From Erigeron canadensis (lineage: Eukaryota > Streptophyta > Magnoliopsida > Asterales > Asteraceae), in NCBI RefSeq assembly GCF_010389155.1, contig NC_057768.1, forward strand, positions 12,646,501 to 12,710,500: 64,000 bases of DNA, written 5' to 3'. The position numbers were made by a program, and so were the translations under genes. Position 1 is the stretch's first letter; each line of letters opens with the position of its first letter. The notes below the pieces were generated by a model. It was not told the DNA's origin. It saw nothing but the letters and a program-made list of their open reading frames with translations, and searched no databases. Shown one piece after another: positions 19,600 to 37,639 of the stretch.

Positions 19600-20304
19600 T
19601 GAAAATGATAATTAGAGTTCTTGATTTATTGAAAAGAGAGAGAGAGAGGAAATGATTTTGATGATTGAAGAGTAAATGAAGGAATTTTTTGTGCGAAGTA
19701 AATGATAAATGATTTTGGTGGGGGTATATATAGGCAGTAAAATATTGCCAACATATATACGAAAAGATATTTTAATCCCCAAATTTTCGAAATCGTTTAT
19801 AAATTTGATTTTTAGAAAATTTGAAATTCAAAAACATTTAATACCTTCCATCAAGCATTTAATGCAATGACGGCTGGTATTCCCACTCGCCCATTAACTT
19901 CAACAATCCCCATAAAAAAGTGCATTCTTTTTCAACAAAAAGTCTTGACACGTAAAACATGTCAGGTGACGGTTGTGAGTGCGTTACAAACGCTCGAGTA
20001 CCATCACGTGTCACAAGTATTGACCAAGTAAAACATAACGTTATGAAATCTGGTTGACCACCAGTTTAAGATAAGACCAAACTAGCATACTAGGAAGATT
20101 TTCCAGATGCCAGTTTCAACTTAGAGATTCACCAGTTGCATTTTTCAAAATAAAAATAATTTTAATTGGAAAAATATTTTGAGTCTTTCCCCCTAAAAAT
20201 GTGATCCATTTGATCAAGGACTGGTCTTTGAGTACACCAAGGCGTTCAATCTCCAACCAATCAAGGATCACCTGGACCATCCTCAACTGGAGGGCCTCTC
20301 CAGT
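19600..20304. other. SIRE spacer between RNase H and third ORF
   Basis: Non-coding. Contains agagagaga near 19640 and a TATA-like gtatatata on the plus strand near 19725. On the minus strand a second polypurine-like tract lies at 20184-20200. Confidence 0.55.
20184..20200 (-). promoter_or_regulatory. Internal polypurine-like tract
   Basis: The minus strand reads atttttagggggaaag just downstream of the pol stop, resembling the terminal tract at 15557-15571. Multiple polypurine tracts are described for Sireviruses; whether this one works is unknown. Confidence 0.5.
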
Positions 20305-20790
20305 TTAATAAGGATTTAACATACCCAGTTCACTGAGGAGATGTTTAAAAGTTTTCTCATCAAGAGGCTTCGTAAAAACATCAGCTAACTGTTTATCAGT
20401 GGGGATGAAATGAATTTCAATGTCTTCTTTCATAACATGATCACGAATGAAGTGATACCTGGTGTCAATATGCTTTGTCTTTGAGTGCATCACCGGGTTG
20501 TAAGATATAACAATTGCACTGGTGTTGTCACAAAAGATTGGGGTTCTTGTGTATTTCATACCATAATCAAGTAACTGGTTTTTGATCCAAAGAATCTGGG
20601 CACAACAACTGGCCGCAGAGATGTACTCTACCTCAGCAGTTGACATTGAGACCGAAGTCTACTTCTTACTGGTCCAACTCACCAATTTTCCCCCTAGGAA
20701 GTGACAACCACCAGTTGTTGACTTTCTATCTATCTTACACCCTACATGATCTAAATCTGAATAACCCATTAGATCTAACCCTGAGCCTTT
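20305..20790 (-). pseudogene. SIRE RNase H
   Basis: The copia RNase H follows RT in the same frame: MGYSDLDHVGCKIDRKS, STAEVEYISAASCCAQILW, then FCDNTSAIVIS, so the Asp, Glu and Asp catalytic positions are present. It ends LSELGMLNPY with a stop at 20305. One in-frame TAG at about 20656 (SKK-stop-TSVSMSTAE) interrupts it, where relatives have a Gln codon. Role: degrading element RNA in RNA-DNA hybrids. Confidence 0.9.
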
Positions 20791-22101
20791 GGGATACCAA
20801 AGACCGAGGCTAGGGTACCCTTTCAGGTACCTGAAAATGCGCTTAACAGCATGCAAATGTGATTCTTTTGGGTTAGCCTGAAATCTGGCACATAAACATT
20901 TTGCAAACATTATATCTGGGCGACTTGCAGTTATATACATCAGTGAACCAACCGTTCCACGATATTCCTTTTGATCCACTGGTTTTCCATTTGGGTCAGA
21001 ATCCAAATTTAAAGGAGCTGCAATGGGTGTGGTTTTTGATGGGACTGAATCAAATTTGTATTTTCTTAACAAATCTCTGACATATTTTTCTTGGTTAATA
21101 AAAATGCCATCCATGGTTTGTTTAATTCTTAAACCTAAGAAAAATGTTAATTCACCCATTAAACTCATTTCATACTCAATTGACATGATTTTAGAAAACT
21201 TTTCACACATTGCATCATCAGTTGACCTAAATATAATATCATCAACATAAATTTGTACCAGCAAGATATTACCTTTTTCTTTCAAAATAAACAAGGTATT
21301 ATCTATTGCACCTCGTTCAAAACCATTTTTAAGAAGATGTTTAGTTAAATTGTCATACCAGGCTCTTGGGGCTAGACGAAGACCATACAAAGCTTTGTTC
21401 AGTCTGTATACCCAGTGAGGATGCTTCTCATTAAGAAACCCTGGTATTTGCTTAACGTGCACTTCTTCTTCCAATGTTCCATTCAGAAACGCACATTTGA
21501 CATCCATCTAGAAGACTTTAAATTGCAAATGAGCAGCATAGGCCAAGAGTATTCTAATGGCTTCAAGTCTTGCAACTGGAGCAAAAGTTTCATCAAAATC
21601 AACACCCTCTACTTGACAATAACCCTTGGCAACCAATCTAGCTTTGTTCCTAATAACGTTGCCATCTTCATCCATCTTGTTTCGGTAGACCCACCTCGTA
21701 CCAATGGGTTCTTTCTTTTACCCTGGAGGATAAGGAACAAGTTCCCAAACATTGTTCCTTTCGAACTGGTTGAGCTCTTCTTGCATAGCCTCAACCCAGC
21801 TTTGATCTACCAAAGCCTTGTCAATCTTCTTCAGTTTAATCAGTGATAAGAAGGTAACGTTCAAGCATTGTTCACTTGTGGCTCTTCTAGTCTGAACCCC
21901 ACTATCTGGATTTCCAATAATTTGCTCCATTGGATGAGCTGCGGTCCATTTAGTGTATTGACTAGGTTGATATAGCACAACATCAGTGCAAGTCACCTGA
22001 CGATCTTCAACAGTTGTAGCAACTGGAGAGGGATCAGCCCAAACTACTTCAACTTCATCATCAGTGTCAACTGGAGTGTTAACATGATTATCTTCAAACA
22101 A
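20659..22101 (-). pseudogene. SIRE reverse transcriptase
   Basis: Segments 21718-22101 and 20659-21507 share a frame. The region reads [47 protein letters not shown], then MDVKCAFLNGTLEEEV, ALYGLRLAPRAWY, the catalytic YVDDIIFRST with both Asp residues, and MSLMGELTFFLGLRIKQ. Two in-frame stops interrupt it: a TAA near 21718 and a TAG at about 21508 before MDVKCAFL. The FFLGLRIKQ wording is SIRE-like. Confidence 0.92.
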
Positions 22102-22137
22102 AGGTATATCTTGAAGAACTGGTGAGGTTTGAACTGG

Positions 22138-23544
22138 TTATGATGTTGTTGTGGCACGTACATCTGATCCAATAACCAGTTTATGTGGTAAATTAAAACT
22201 GATGGAGGGATAGAATGAAGTGTCACTGGAGCTTTTCTTCTGTGCAACTGGTTCCAAGTCTTGGTGACTGGAAACATCTTTTGGTGTAGAAACTGATTGA
22301 TGAACTTGATCAGATATACCAAAATCAATTGGGACAACTGGAGATAAATCAAGGCTTGGTCGTTTATTGATTGCTTCATTTGATTCATCGAATGTAACAT
22401 GAATTGTCTCATGTACCTTTTGGAGTTTATAATTATAAACTCTATAGGCCTTTCTTATATCTGAATAACCCACAAAGACACCCTCGTTAGCTTTTGCATC
22501 AAACTTTCCCAACTGACTGGATTCGTTAAGAATATAAACTGGACAACCAAATACATGGAAATAACCAATATTTGGTTTACGATTCCTGAGGACTTCATAG
22601 GTAGTCTTCCTATGTCTCTTGACATAAACTGACCGATTCTGGGTATGGCAGGCAGTTGCCACAGTTTCAGCCCAAAAACTGGTTGGAAGACCTGATTCAG
22701 ATAACATACTTCTTACAGCTTCAATCAATGTGCGATTCTTTCTTTCAACTACACCATTTTGCTCTGGAGAACAAGCTGAAGAGAAGTTTTGAGAAATGCC
22801 AGTGTCATTGCAGAATGATTCCAATTCTTTATTTATAAATTCTGTACCATTATCACTTCGCAACTGACACACTTTCTTGGTATACTTGAGCTCAATTTTT
22901 TTGATGAGAGAGATGATTTCACCAGGTGCATCACTTTTTGATCTGATGAATACCACCCAATAGTATCTGGTGTATTCATCAACCACAACTAAAGTGTATC
23001 TCTTACCAGCTTTAGTTTGAACGTTCACTGGACCAAAGAGATCTATATGTAACATGTGAAGAGGTTCAGTGATACTGAAGTTTTCCCTAGTCTTGAAACT
23101 GGCTCTTTTCTTCTTGCCCATCTCACACCTTGGACATGGCTTTTCCTTTTTAAAGGAAATTAAAGGTATCCCATCCACCAATTGTTTTCTTGACAACTTA
23201 TTGATATTTTTGAAATTAAGGTGGGATAACCTTTTGTGCCATAACCAGTTGGTGTCCTCATCAGCTTTGGCAAAAAAACAATGCTCTTTTGGAGCTGGTT
23301 CCATGTCCATAATGTACACATTTCCTTTTCTTGGTGCAATCATCACCACCTTCCAATCCTTGTTAAATATGGTACCTTGAGCAATATCGAACAATACCTT
23401 ATATCCATCATCACAAAGTTGACTGACACTTATCAGGTTGTATTTCAAACCATTGACAAATGCAACCTTTGTGAAATGGACTTGTCCATTGTCAATAACA
23501 CCATATCCTTCAGTTTTCCCACTTCCATCATTACCAAATATCAC
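22138..23544 (-). pseudogene. SIRE GAG-pre-integrase and integrase
   Basis: 468 codons without a stop. Order: end of protease region (YNLISVSQLCDDGYKV), HHCC zinc-binding motif (WLWHKRLSHLNFKNINKL and CPRCEMGKKK), core with LHIDLFGPV, LRSDNGTEF and NGVVERKNR (the D-D-E triad is present), and the C-terminal GCPVYILNE region. A linker rich in Ser/Val/Asp leads to RT, interrupted by a stop at 22138. The integrase itself looks intact, although the polyprotein around it is broken. Confidence 0.92.
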
Positions 23545-23660
23545 TGCCGGTCCATCTTAGCAGTGAACTCTTCTAGCAGGGGCTTACATCCGGTCATAGT
23601 CCGGCCAGCAGCGCTGTCCAGATACTAGATATTCTTTTTTCGATCGCCATGCACGCCCAA
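23540..23660 (-). pseudogene. SIRE aspartic protease start, broken
   Basis: One minus frame reads KKNI-stop-YLDSAAGRTMTGCKPLL. The family has Trp where the TAG stands, and DSG/DSA is the protease active site. A frameshift near 23550 then separates it from the frame used by integrase. Confidence 0.75.
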
Positions 23661-23668
23661 GTAGATAA

Positions 23669-26074
23669 TTAGTTATTTTTGTGAACCCATCTTTTCTTGA
23701 TGGGTCCACGAGACTTCTCCTGAGAAGTCTCAGCAGATTGACTCGAGTTGGAACTAGAGGCTGAAACTGAAGGATTATTTCCAGCTTCAGGAGTAAAAAC
23801 AATTGGTTTGATGGGAACAACAACCTTCTTTTTCTTTTCAGATTTTGCTCTTTTTTGAGCTGATTGTTTTTGTTTTGAAGGAGGGGTTTTAACAACATGT
23901 TTTGCAACTGAAGAAGACGAAGCTCCTTCCAAATTTTTTATTCTGGCAGTACAACTTTGTACTTGCCTTGATAAATTTTGGAGTTGACTCTCCAGTCTCA
24001 ACAAACAGTTATTTTCATCAGGCTGCTAGACCTTGGACTTGGGTTCAGCGGAATTTTTAGTCTTGGGAGTCTTGGGCTCTTTGGACTTTTGAGGCAAAGG
24101 AACATCACCAGCTTCCTTTTTCACTGGAGCTTTAGCCTTTTTGGCTCCAGTTTTGACCTCAACAGGGGTGGTCTCAGTGGATTCAGATTTGGCAGTGTTA
24201 GAAGAGTCATATGGAGTTTCAACTCTAACTGATTCAGGCATCTGGTGAATCAAAGGTAAAACAGCTACCAGCTGGAGATCACCAGATTTCCAGGCAGTTT
24301 CTTGAGCATCAATGGTTTTAGAAAATGCATCATAATTTTTACCAGATGCTTGTACCCAAGATTTGATAAGCATGTGTTCTTTTTCAAGATCATATTTTAA
24401 TTTTTGGTTATCTCTTTCCAATGCCTCAATTTTCAAATCTGATTCCTTGAGAGCCAACGGGACACTCTGTAAATCATTAAATTGATTTTTCATGTTATTT
24501 AGCTCAGTTAAAACAGTTTCAAGATATCTCTCACAATCAGTTCTTATTGTTTCAACAAATAATAAATCATCATTTAATGATTCAGCAATGTCCAGTTTCA
24601 GTTATGTATCCAACTCAACATCATAATCTCTTAGCTTCTTTAAAATGATGTCCACCCATCTTCCAGAAACAACATCATCTTTCACCACTGGTTGTTGATT
24701 TTCTAATGCCATAAAACACACATCTCTAATCTCTTCATCATCATCAGATGAGTCATCAGAGAGTTCCCATTTCCCTTCAGTTTGGGCCATTATGTACTTG
24801 TTCTTTCCCTTCTCTTTTTCTTGTTCAAGAGACATGAGGGCAATCTGGGCCTTAAGCTTCCTATATTTGGCCTTATAATCATCAGATTTAACAAAGTTTG
24901 GGATAGAGGGACCAGTTTGGTTGTTCATCTGACTAGATCTGCATTCCTTCATGAAATGACCTTTATTACCACACTTATAGCAGGTAAGATTGGCCTTATT
25001 CAGAGAGTTGGAACTGGAAGCATTATTGGACCCATTAAATCAATTAGATTTATGCTTAAACCTGTTAAAGGTTTTAGCAATCATGGCGACCAGATCATCA
25101 TCGTCAGTTTCCTCACAACCATCACTGAGATCAGTGGTAAGGCCAGAGTTCAGTAAGTTGTTTAACATCTCCTTCATAGAATGTGACTGGACATTCTCAA
25201 CAGGCATTAAGGCAGCACAAGGTTGCCCAGTTAAGCTGGCGACCTTGGAACTCTGAGCATGGTTTAAAGCATCTTGCTCAGCCAATAACCTTGCAGCATT
25301 GTTATCTTCAGTGAATTTGAAGGCTCCATAGAGGGAAGCAAGAGTATGGCTGTGCAAGGTCTTACCTTGTCTTAAGACAAGAACCATGTGTGCCCATTTG
25401 GATGGCAAGATATCATAAAATTTCTCAAGAAGAATATCCTTATCCTTCTCCACTCCCAAGCCTCTAAGTTGATTAATTAGGCTAGTAAATCTGGTGTAAG
25501 TACCAGTTAAACTTTCATTGGGAAGGGCAAAGAAGGATTCATACTTCTTGTTTAAAGCAACCTTTTTGGTGGCAATGGTGTCATTTCCTCCTTCAAACTG
25601 GAGAACTAATTCATCCCACATAGATTTGGCACTGGGAAACAACACAAGTGTTGGAATTAGTTCCTCAGGGACAGCAGCAAGGATCATATTTTTCAGTCTG
25701 GTATCAAGGTCAACCAGTCTGCGATCCTCGTCAGACCAATGTTCTTCTGACTTTTCCCTGGTACCCCTTCTCCCAGTTGGGTCTAGAAGAGGACTAACAC
25801 CACTGGACATGGGTATATATGGTCCATCCTTGAGGATTTTCAACATATACTTCTCTATCCCACCAAAATGCAAAAGCATTCTAGCCTTCCATGTACCAAA
25901 AGTCTCACTACTCCGATCGAATTTGAGAACAGGAGTGTTAGAGTAATGTACATGGACGTGGCTTGCTCTAGGTGTAGGAGGAGGAGGAGGGTTGGTATTT
26001 AAAGGAGTAGTAAAATTAATATTCTGTTTAGTTTCATTTTGGGGACCAGAACCATTCTCACCTTCAGCAGACAT
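23669..26074 (-). pseudogene. SIRE gag
   Basis: Starts MSAEGENGSGPQNET at 26074. The open pieces 25040-26074, 24602-24952, 24026-24493 and 23669-24004 share one frame and are parted by single in-frame stops (about 25037, 24602, 24026). The first 345 residues form the copia gag domain (TFGTWKARMLLHFGG, DTIATKKVALNKKYESF). A CCHC knuckle, CYKCGNKGHFMKEC, lies at about 24950-24990. The rest is helical and Lys-rich, ending RGPIKKRWVHKNN. Gag builds virus-like particles; pol follows in another frame, as in copia elements that shift frame. Confidence 0.88.
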
Positions 26075-26118
26075 CTTAGCAGACCTGGGTTATAGAATTG
26101 ATACAATTCAACCTGCCT

Positions 26119-26130
26119 GCTCTGATACCA
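26119..26130 (-). promoter_or_regulatory. Primer binding site, initiator tRNA-Met type
   Basis: The minus strand reads TGGTATCAGAGC two bases after the 5' LTR end, the standard plant copia primer site complementary to tRNA-iMet. Confidence 0.93.
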
Positions 26131-26132
26131 CT

Positions 26133-27111
26133 TGTAAGTCCCAACTACGAATAGATGAGTGTTGTAGACAACTCTATGTCAACGGTGAGTGTACCTTGCA
26201 ACACTTTCACTTAATCTGGACGTAACCAGTTCAGAGTGAACAGTGTACCAGGTTAACTGGAGTTAGACTTATTAAGGTGACAAGTCGAATAAGTAAATAC
26301 AATGCAATAATGTAAAGTAAAAGTAAAGTAAATTGTTGAGACAATATGTAATTTTTCAAGTGTATTTTATTTATTGATTGTTAAATAAAATACAAGGTTG
26401 TTGCGGAACCAAGATAATACATGAATGTAAATATCCTAACAACCTATGAAATACAATTGATCTATACTTGGAAATTCTTTTAACAATCGAAACACTTAGA
26501 GTTGTGAAATGTTCCTTTTTGCGATTGAGAGAATATTGCACAAGTTCACCAACAATATTGCAGAATGTATGTGTTTGCAAAGTTGTTGAAATGCTTGGGC
26601 AAGGACCTCTATTTATAGTCGAAGGTTGAGCATTGGGACCTCAACTTCGACGTCGAAATATGTTTGACAGCACACAAAAGTATTAGTAAATAATTCTTTG
26701 TGTGTGTGCTAAATAAAGTAAGACAAAAGGTTACTTTATTCAACCACTCTACATCTTTGCACTTTTATCCACAGACAAGATTATTATCCGGGTAAAAGAA
26801 TGTAGTGTTAAAGGTCCTCCTCGTAATTAGTGTAAAGCTTTGTAAGGGCATTTACACTGGAGGATCTCCAGTTGATTAATCTGGTAGAAAGTCAAATGGG
26901 CTTCGCTGCCATTGTCTTTCTCTTTCTTCCACTTGTTGTCTTTGACTTCAAATGGAATGTCTTCAGATTGTTGTTCTTCAGATCTCAACTGGAGGAAGTC
27001 GTCAGTTGCATAAACTGTACATTGCAACTGGACTTCAAATATTTCGGACAATTCTTCATGCTCTCCAGATGCACTGGAGAGATCCAGTTTTTAGCAAAAC
27101 TGGACCTAACA
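26133..27111 (-). repeat. 5' LTR of SIRE element
   Basis: Begins TGTAAGTCCC and ends CCTAACA on the plus strand. Carries a TATA box, TATAAATAG, on the minus strand at 26609-26617. About 29 differences from the other LTR by eye. Confidence 0.95.
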
Positions 27112-27116
27112 GTATC
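27112..27116 (+). repeat. Target site duplication GTATC (right) of SIRE element
   Basis: Matches 14576-14580. Confidence 0.95.
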
Positions 27117-27177
27117 TAGGTTGTTGTTCTAATCTGGAATGATTAACTAGAATGGAATTTGGACTCACCGTAAAAAC

Positions 27178-27185
27178 GTTTCAAG
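27178..27185 (+). repeat. hAT target site duplication (left), GTTTCAAG
   Basis: Eight bases identical to 30948-30955, the length typical of hAT insertions. Confidence 0.95.
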
Positions 27186-27204
27186 TAGACGTGGGCAAAA
27201 AAAA

Positions 27205-27410
27205 CCGGTTCCAAAAAACCGGTTTCAAAAAACCGAGAACCGGAACCGATTGGAACCGGTTTCTCAGGAACCGGTCCCGGTTTCTCAAGAACCGGCAGTT
27301 AGGAACCGGTTCCACATTTTTTCTAAGAACCGGTCCCAAACTGGTTCCTCGGGAACCGATTCCAAGAACATCACGATCCCAATAACCGGTCCCAAGAACC
27401 GACCCAATCA
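27205..27410. repeat. hAT left subterminal repeats
   Basis: About a dozen copies of aaccggttcc-like motifs in both orientations. The right end has a matching cluster. Confidence 0.8.
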
Positions 27411-27698
27411 AACTAGCCGTTAGAATCTGCCACTTTTGGTCCTTTTTGACCGTTAGGACTTAGGAGCCATTAGATTCACCCAATAATTACCATTTTGCCA
27501 TTATACAACTAGTATATATATGTAGCATCATTTAGGCTTATTTTTACACATTCCATCACTTACAAACACTCCATATATCTTACAAAAACCTTTGTATTCA
27601 TAAATCTCTTACCAAAATCATTATATCTCTACATATATATATATATATATATATTATATATACACTATATATATAATATATATCAAATCTCTCACAAA

Positions 27699-29819
27699 AT
27701 GGAGTCTAATTCCGTTTCACAAACACAATCTACCGGTATTGGTTCCACAAGTGAGGCGACAACGGTGGTGGAAATAATAACGGATCATAAAAGAACGGCT
27801 ACCGTATTTCAACACTTTCAATTGGTTAAGTTGTCGAATGGTGCTGTTAAGGCTCGGTGTAATTATTGTCACAATCTCTTTAAAGGTGCAAACTCGACTT
27901 TGAACAAACATGTTAGACTTCATTGTGCGGTGAAAAAAGCACAAGATGGGGGTACCACCTCACAAGATCAACAAACATTAGGAAATGATGGCACTATTTT
28001 TCATTATTCGACGGAGGCGGTTCGTGAAGGACTTTCCAACTTGACCATTAAAAAAGCTTGGCCATTCAACCATTGGGACGATCTGGAGGTAACTTCCACA
28101 TTTCAAACGTTAATGCAACCAAGGTACACTACTCTAACTCGCTCTACATTAAAACTTACATGTATGAAAAATTGGAAATTGGCTAAAAAACTACTTATAA
28201 CGGATTTTAAAAATTTAAAAATGTAGTTTAAATTTGACAACCGATGTTTGGAGTGCTCCTCATGGTTTGCCCGGTTCTTACATATGTGTTACGGCGCATT
28301 GGATAGATCCTAGTACTTGGCAAATGATGAAACGCACAATTGCTTTTGAAAATTTTGAGGAACCTCATACCGGTGAAAATCTATACTATAAGTTACGGGA
28401 AGTGTTTGCATACTATAAAATTAAGCAAAAGATTTTTTCAATATCATTTGATAATGCAAGTAATAATACAAAAGCGGTTGACCACTTGAAAATAAAATAT
28501 GCTCCTATTTGTGATGTTATTTTTTTTATCATGGTGGATATGTTGCACATATTCTTAACTTGTATGTGCAAAGCGGTTTGAGTCACGCTACCATTGAAAC
28601 CATTAAGGAAGACTTTGTAAAGATGTTAAAGGAGGTATTTTTGGGGGGTAAGACTAGACATAAGAAGTATATCGAATTGTGTAAAGAAACCGATTCGATA
28701 TATTTGTCACCTCATTGGGAATGTCCTACTAGATGAAATTCCACTCTTACAATGTTTGAATGTGTTTTACGTCAAAAATTTACTTTGAAACATTTTCATG
28801 ATGATATATTGACAACCGTTTGGCATCTTCTAAGTTTAACTATTGGGAAATTATTCAAACTTTAGTAGATTTACTTTAAGTGTTTAAAAATGCCACGGTT
28901 TTGGTTTCGGGGGTTTATTATTCTACTAGTCATTTGGTGCTTCATCAAATTTATGAAATTGGTGAAAAATTGGTAGAATTTGAGTGTATAGATGATGGTG
29001 TATATGAAGGCATGGTGAAACTCATCAGAGAAAAAATGAGAAAATATTTTATGGAAATGCCACCAATTTTTGCTTGTGCCACTGCAATGAACCCCACTTT
29101 AAATGTTAGCGACGTTGAGACACTTATTGAAAAAATAAATGATAGTTTGGAGTGTTATGATAAGGATATAAAGTTTTCCATGACGGCAAAAAGTGAGTTT
29201 AATGCGAATTTTGAAAGATTGTATAAGGTTTATGAAGTTAGATATGGCTCAAGTTCTTCTACTACTCCTTCTCCCTTTGTTTCTACCAAAAAAAGCAAGG
29301 ATTCCAAGATAAACCTATACAATTATGTTATCCAAACAACTACCAAACGTCAAAGAAATGAGGCTTCAACTTCCAACAAGAACACCGAGTATCATAGGTA
29401 TATCGGAACAAACTTTTTGGCTAGCCTTTGAGTTGATGCTTTCTTGAATATGGATGTATTGAATTGGTGGAAGGAAAGGGAAGATCAATTTCCCATTCTA
29501 TCTATCATGGCACGTGATTTACTAAGAAGCTCAAGCTTCAACGATTGCTAGTGAATCCGCATTTTCACAAAGTGGAAGAGTTTTGTCCATAAGAAGAATA
29601 AAACTTACACCGGCATCATTGGAGATGTGTATTTGTTATAAAGACCACTTGGATGCCATGTCCCGTAAACAACACATATCAAGCCTTGAAGATACTTTGG
29701 ACCTTGAAGAACATATTCACCATGAAGAAGTTGAAGAAGGTACATCCTTATCACTTTCCGATGAAGAGATTGCACTTGATGAAGCTCAAGCTCAACCAAT
29801 CCCACTTGATGAAGATTGA
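27699..29819 (+). pseudogene. hAT transposase (BED zinc finger, RNase H-like fold, C-terminal dimerisation), broken
   Basis: The gene starts MESNSVSQTQSTGIGSTSEA at 27699. Residues about 30-75 form a BED finger (VFQHFQLVKLSNGAVKARC, NYC, then LNKHVRLHC). The frame stops at 28226; the same frame resumes after this stop with TTDVWSAPHGLPGSY (first catalytic Asp region) and FSISFDNASNNTKAV (second). More stops and shifts follow near 28580 and 28735-28880. The segment 28880-29431 is the all-alpha region before the C-terminus. From 29440 two frames together give NWWKEREDQFPILSIMARDL and ASESAFSQSGRVLSIRR, the dimerisation domain. At least four lesions, so any movement would need transposase from elsewhere. 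Confidence 0.88.
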
Positions 29820-30168
29820 AGATGAAGACCATTTGAAGACTATGTATTTGTTTCAATGCTATGTATTTGTTTCAAGACTGTATTTGTTTCAAGACTTTGT
29901 ATTTGTTTCAAGAAGACCAATCAAGACAAATGAAGACAATTTGAAGACAATGATGAAGACAATGATGAAGACAATGAAGACAACTTGAAGACTTGTTATT
30001 TAATTTGTTTAAGAATTTGTATTTGTTTGAAGACTTGTTATTTGGTTTAAGACATTGTCATTTGGTTGAAGACATTATATTTGGTTGAAGACATTGTGTT
30101 TGATTGAAGACTTTGAACTTTGTTGAAGATTAAGATAGTCTATAATAAAAGTATGCATTTTCTAGACT

Positions 30169-30755
30169 TTGAATGAATTATAGTGAATTATTAGTGAGTT
30201 TCTAATTTTTTTCAAGTGTTTTTTGTGAAGTAACTTGGAGGTTTTTGTGTTAATTCACTAGATATTATCATTATGAAGGTATTTAAGGTCTTATGGCTCG
30301 GTGTATTAACAATCAAGTGCCCCAAAATCGAATTGCGATGAAAAAAAGTGGTCTTAACGGCCGTTAAATGAATTATAGTGAATTATTAGTGAGTTTTTAA
30401 TTTTTTTCAAGTGTTTTTTGTGAAATAACTTAGAGTTTTTTGTGTTAATTCACTAGATATTATCATTATGAAGGTATTTAAGGTCTTATGGTTCGGTGTA
30501 TTAACAATCAAGTGCTCCAAAATCGAATTACGATGAAAAAAAAGTGGCCTAAACGACCGTTAAATGAATTATAATGAATTAATAGTGAGTTTTTAATTTT
30601 TTTTCAAGTGTTTTTTTGAAATAACTTGGAGTTTTTTTTGTTAATTCATTAGATATTATCATTATGAAGGTATTTTAGGTTTTAAGACTCGGTGTATTAA
30701 CAATCAAGTGGACCAAAATCTATTTACGATGAAAAAAATACCTCTAACGGCCATT
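30169..30755 (+). repeat. Three tandem copies of a 196-bp unit inside hAT
   Basis: Units begin atgaattatagtgaatta at about 30174, 30369 and 30564, each ending near an aacggccgtta motif. Few differences between units. They sit between the transposase gene and the right subterminal cluster. Confidence 0.88.
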
Positions 30756-30759
30756 AGGT

Positions 30760-30925
30760 TCTGGAGAAAAAAAAAACCGATTCCAGGAACCGGTTCCGAA
30801 CCGATTCCGAACCTATATTTTGGTTCCATCGGTTCGGGTTTTCAAGACCAAGAACCGGTCCCTAACCGGTTCCGGTTCTTGAAGAACTGGTTCTAGTCAA
30901 CGTTGACCAAGAACCGGTTCCTCTA
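30760..30925. repeat. hAT right subterminal repeats
   Basis: Clustered ggaaccggttc-like motifs mirroring those at the left end. Confidence 0.8.
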
Positions 30926-30947
30926 AGGGTTCCGATGCCCACGACTA

Positions 30948-30955
30948 GTTTCAAG
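30948..30955 (+). repeat. hAT target site duplication (right), GTTTCAAG
   Basis: Matches 27178-27185. Confidence 0.95.
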
Positions 30956-31440
30956 TGTCTTAATGAAGTTTTTTGCAATCCAGAAAGAAATCACAACACA
31001 AGGAGGATGTTGCGTGTCGCGAGAATTGCTAATCGAGTCGAATCATGTTGCTGAGTGTTTGTGATTGGTTGCATCGCGAGTTGCTACTCGCATTGCGACT
31101 CATTATCACCTTCCTTAAAAATAGAATCCTAAACTGTTCAAGGAAAAAAAAAGCACAAAAGTGATTAAGTAGGCTTAACAAAGATCAACAACCGGATGCC
31201 GTAAGTAAAAATGCAATCCCAACTAGCTCAATAAAGAAACAAATAGCACAAAAATGATCAACAAGGATCACAATCAGATACCGCAAGTAGGAACACTTCG
31301 ATGCATTTTTAAATGAAAGTTGCCGAGATACCTTGAAACTCGAGAAAAGCAATTCATATACGGTATGGGAGCATATATTTGTGTACAAAACTTATAACTG
31401 AAGCTCTTAAAAGCCACATGTGATGTGATAAAATCAAATT
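30956..31440. other. Intergenic stretch downstream of UGP
   Basis: No gene recognised. Lies between the hAT element and the 3' end of the UDP-glucose pyrophosphorylase gene. Confidence 0.5.
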
Positions 31441-31445
31441 GTACG

Positions 31446-31451
31446 TTTATT
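31446..31451 (-). terminator. Putative polyadenylation signal of UGP
   Basis: AATAAA on the minus strand 87 nt beyond the UGP stop codon. Plant signals are loose, so this is a candidate only. Confidence 0.45.
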
Positions 31452-31537
31452 CTAACAAAAATATCTTATACGTAATTATTATTACTAACAAGCCGCCAAC
31501 TTGAAAGTAACCTCTGTCACAACAAATCATAACCGCT

Positions 31538-37464
<5,927 letters not shown>

Positions 37465-37480
37465 TAGTAATAAATGTGAT

Positions 37481-37500
37481 CGATAGATAGATAGATAGAT
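37481..37500. repeat. GATA microsatellite in the UGP 5' leader
   Basis: About five gata repeats, 17 bp upstream of the UGP start codon (tatc on the gene's strand). Likely transcribed leader. Confidence 0.85.
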
Positions 37501-37574
37501 CTAGAGAATAAATGAATGACTGAGAATTTAATTTGATTGATCGGAGGCTAAAAATTAGAATTGTAATAGAAGTG

Positions 37575-37612
37575 AGGAGGGTATATGTAATTGAACAGGT
37601 GGCAAACGCCAA
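37575..37612 (-). promoter_or_regulatory. Putative UGP core promoter
   Basis: On the minus strand, GATTGG (inverted CCAAT type) is followed by a weak TATA-like acatatac at about 37581-37588, some 120 bp before the ATG. Position is reasonable; the match is weak. Confidence 0.3.
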
Positions 37613-37639
37613 TCACCCTTGCAATTGTAGTTTTCTTCT

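Larger units (their letters stand above)
14581..27111 (-). mobile_element. Complete SIRE-lineage Ty1/copia retrotransposon
   Basis: A 12.5-kb element on the minus strand. LTRs of 976 and 979 bp start TG and end CA, flanked by GTATC on both sides. The primer site matches initiator tRNA-Met, and a polypurine tract adjoins the 3' LTR. Order on the minus strand: 5' LTR (right), gag, protease, integrase, RT, RNase H, a third coding region, 3' LTR (left). By eye the LTRs differ at about 29 positions (roughly 97 percent identity), a fairly young insertion. Several in-frame stops and frameshifts mean it cannot encode working proteins. Lineage is inferred from the RT, long LTRs and extra ORF. Confidence 0.93.
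27186..30947 (+). mobile_element. hAT-superfamily DNA transposon, inactive
   Basis: 3762 bp. Terminal inverted repeat TAGACGTGGGCA at the left and TAGTCGTGGGCA (inverse) at the right, flanked by the 8-bp duplication GTTTCAAG. Subterminal clusters of aaccggttcc-type motifs occur at both ends (27205-27410 and 30760-30925) and are likely transposase-binding sites. The internal gene (27699-29819) is a broken BED-finger transposase. It lies 70 bp from the SIRE element in the same pre-existing sequence. Confidence 0.93.
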
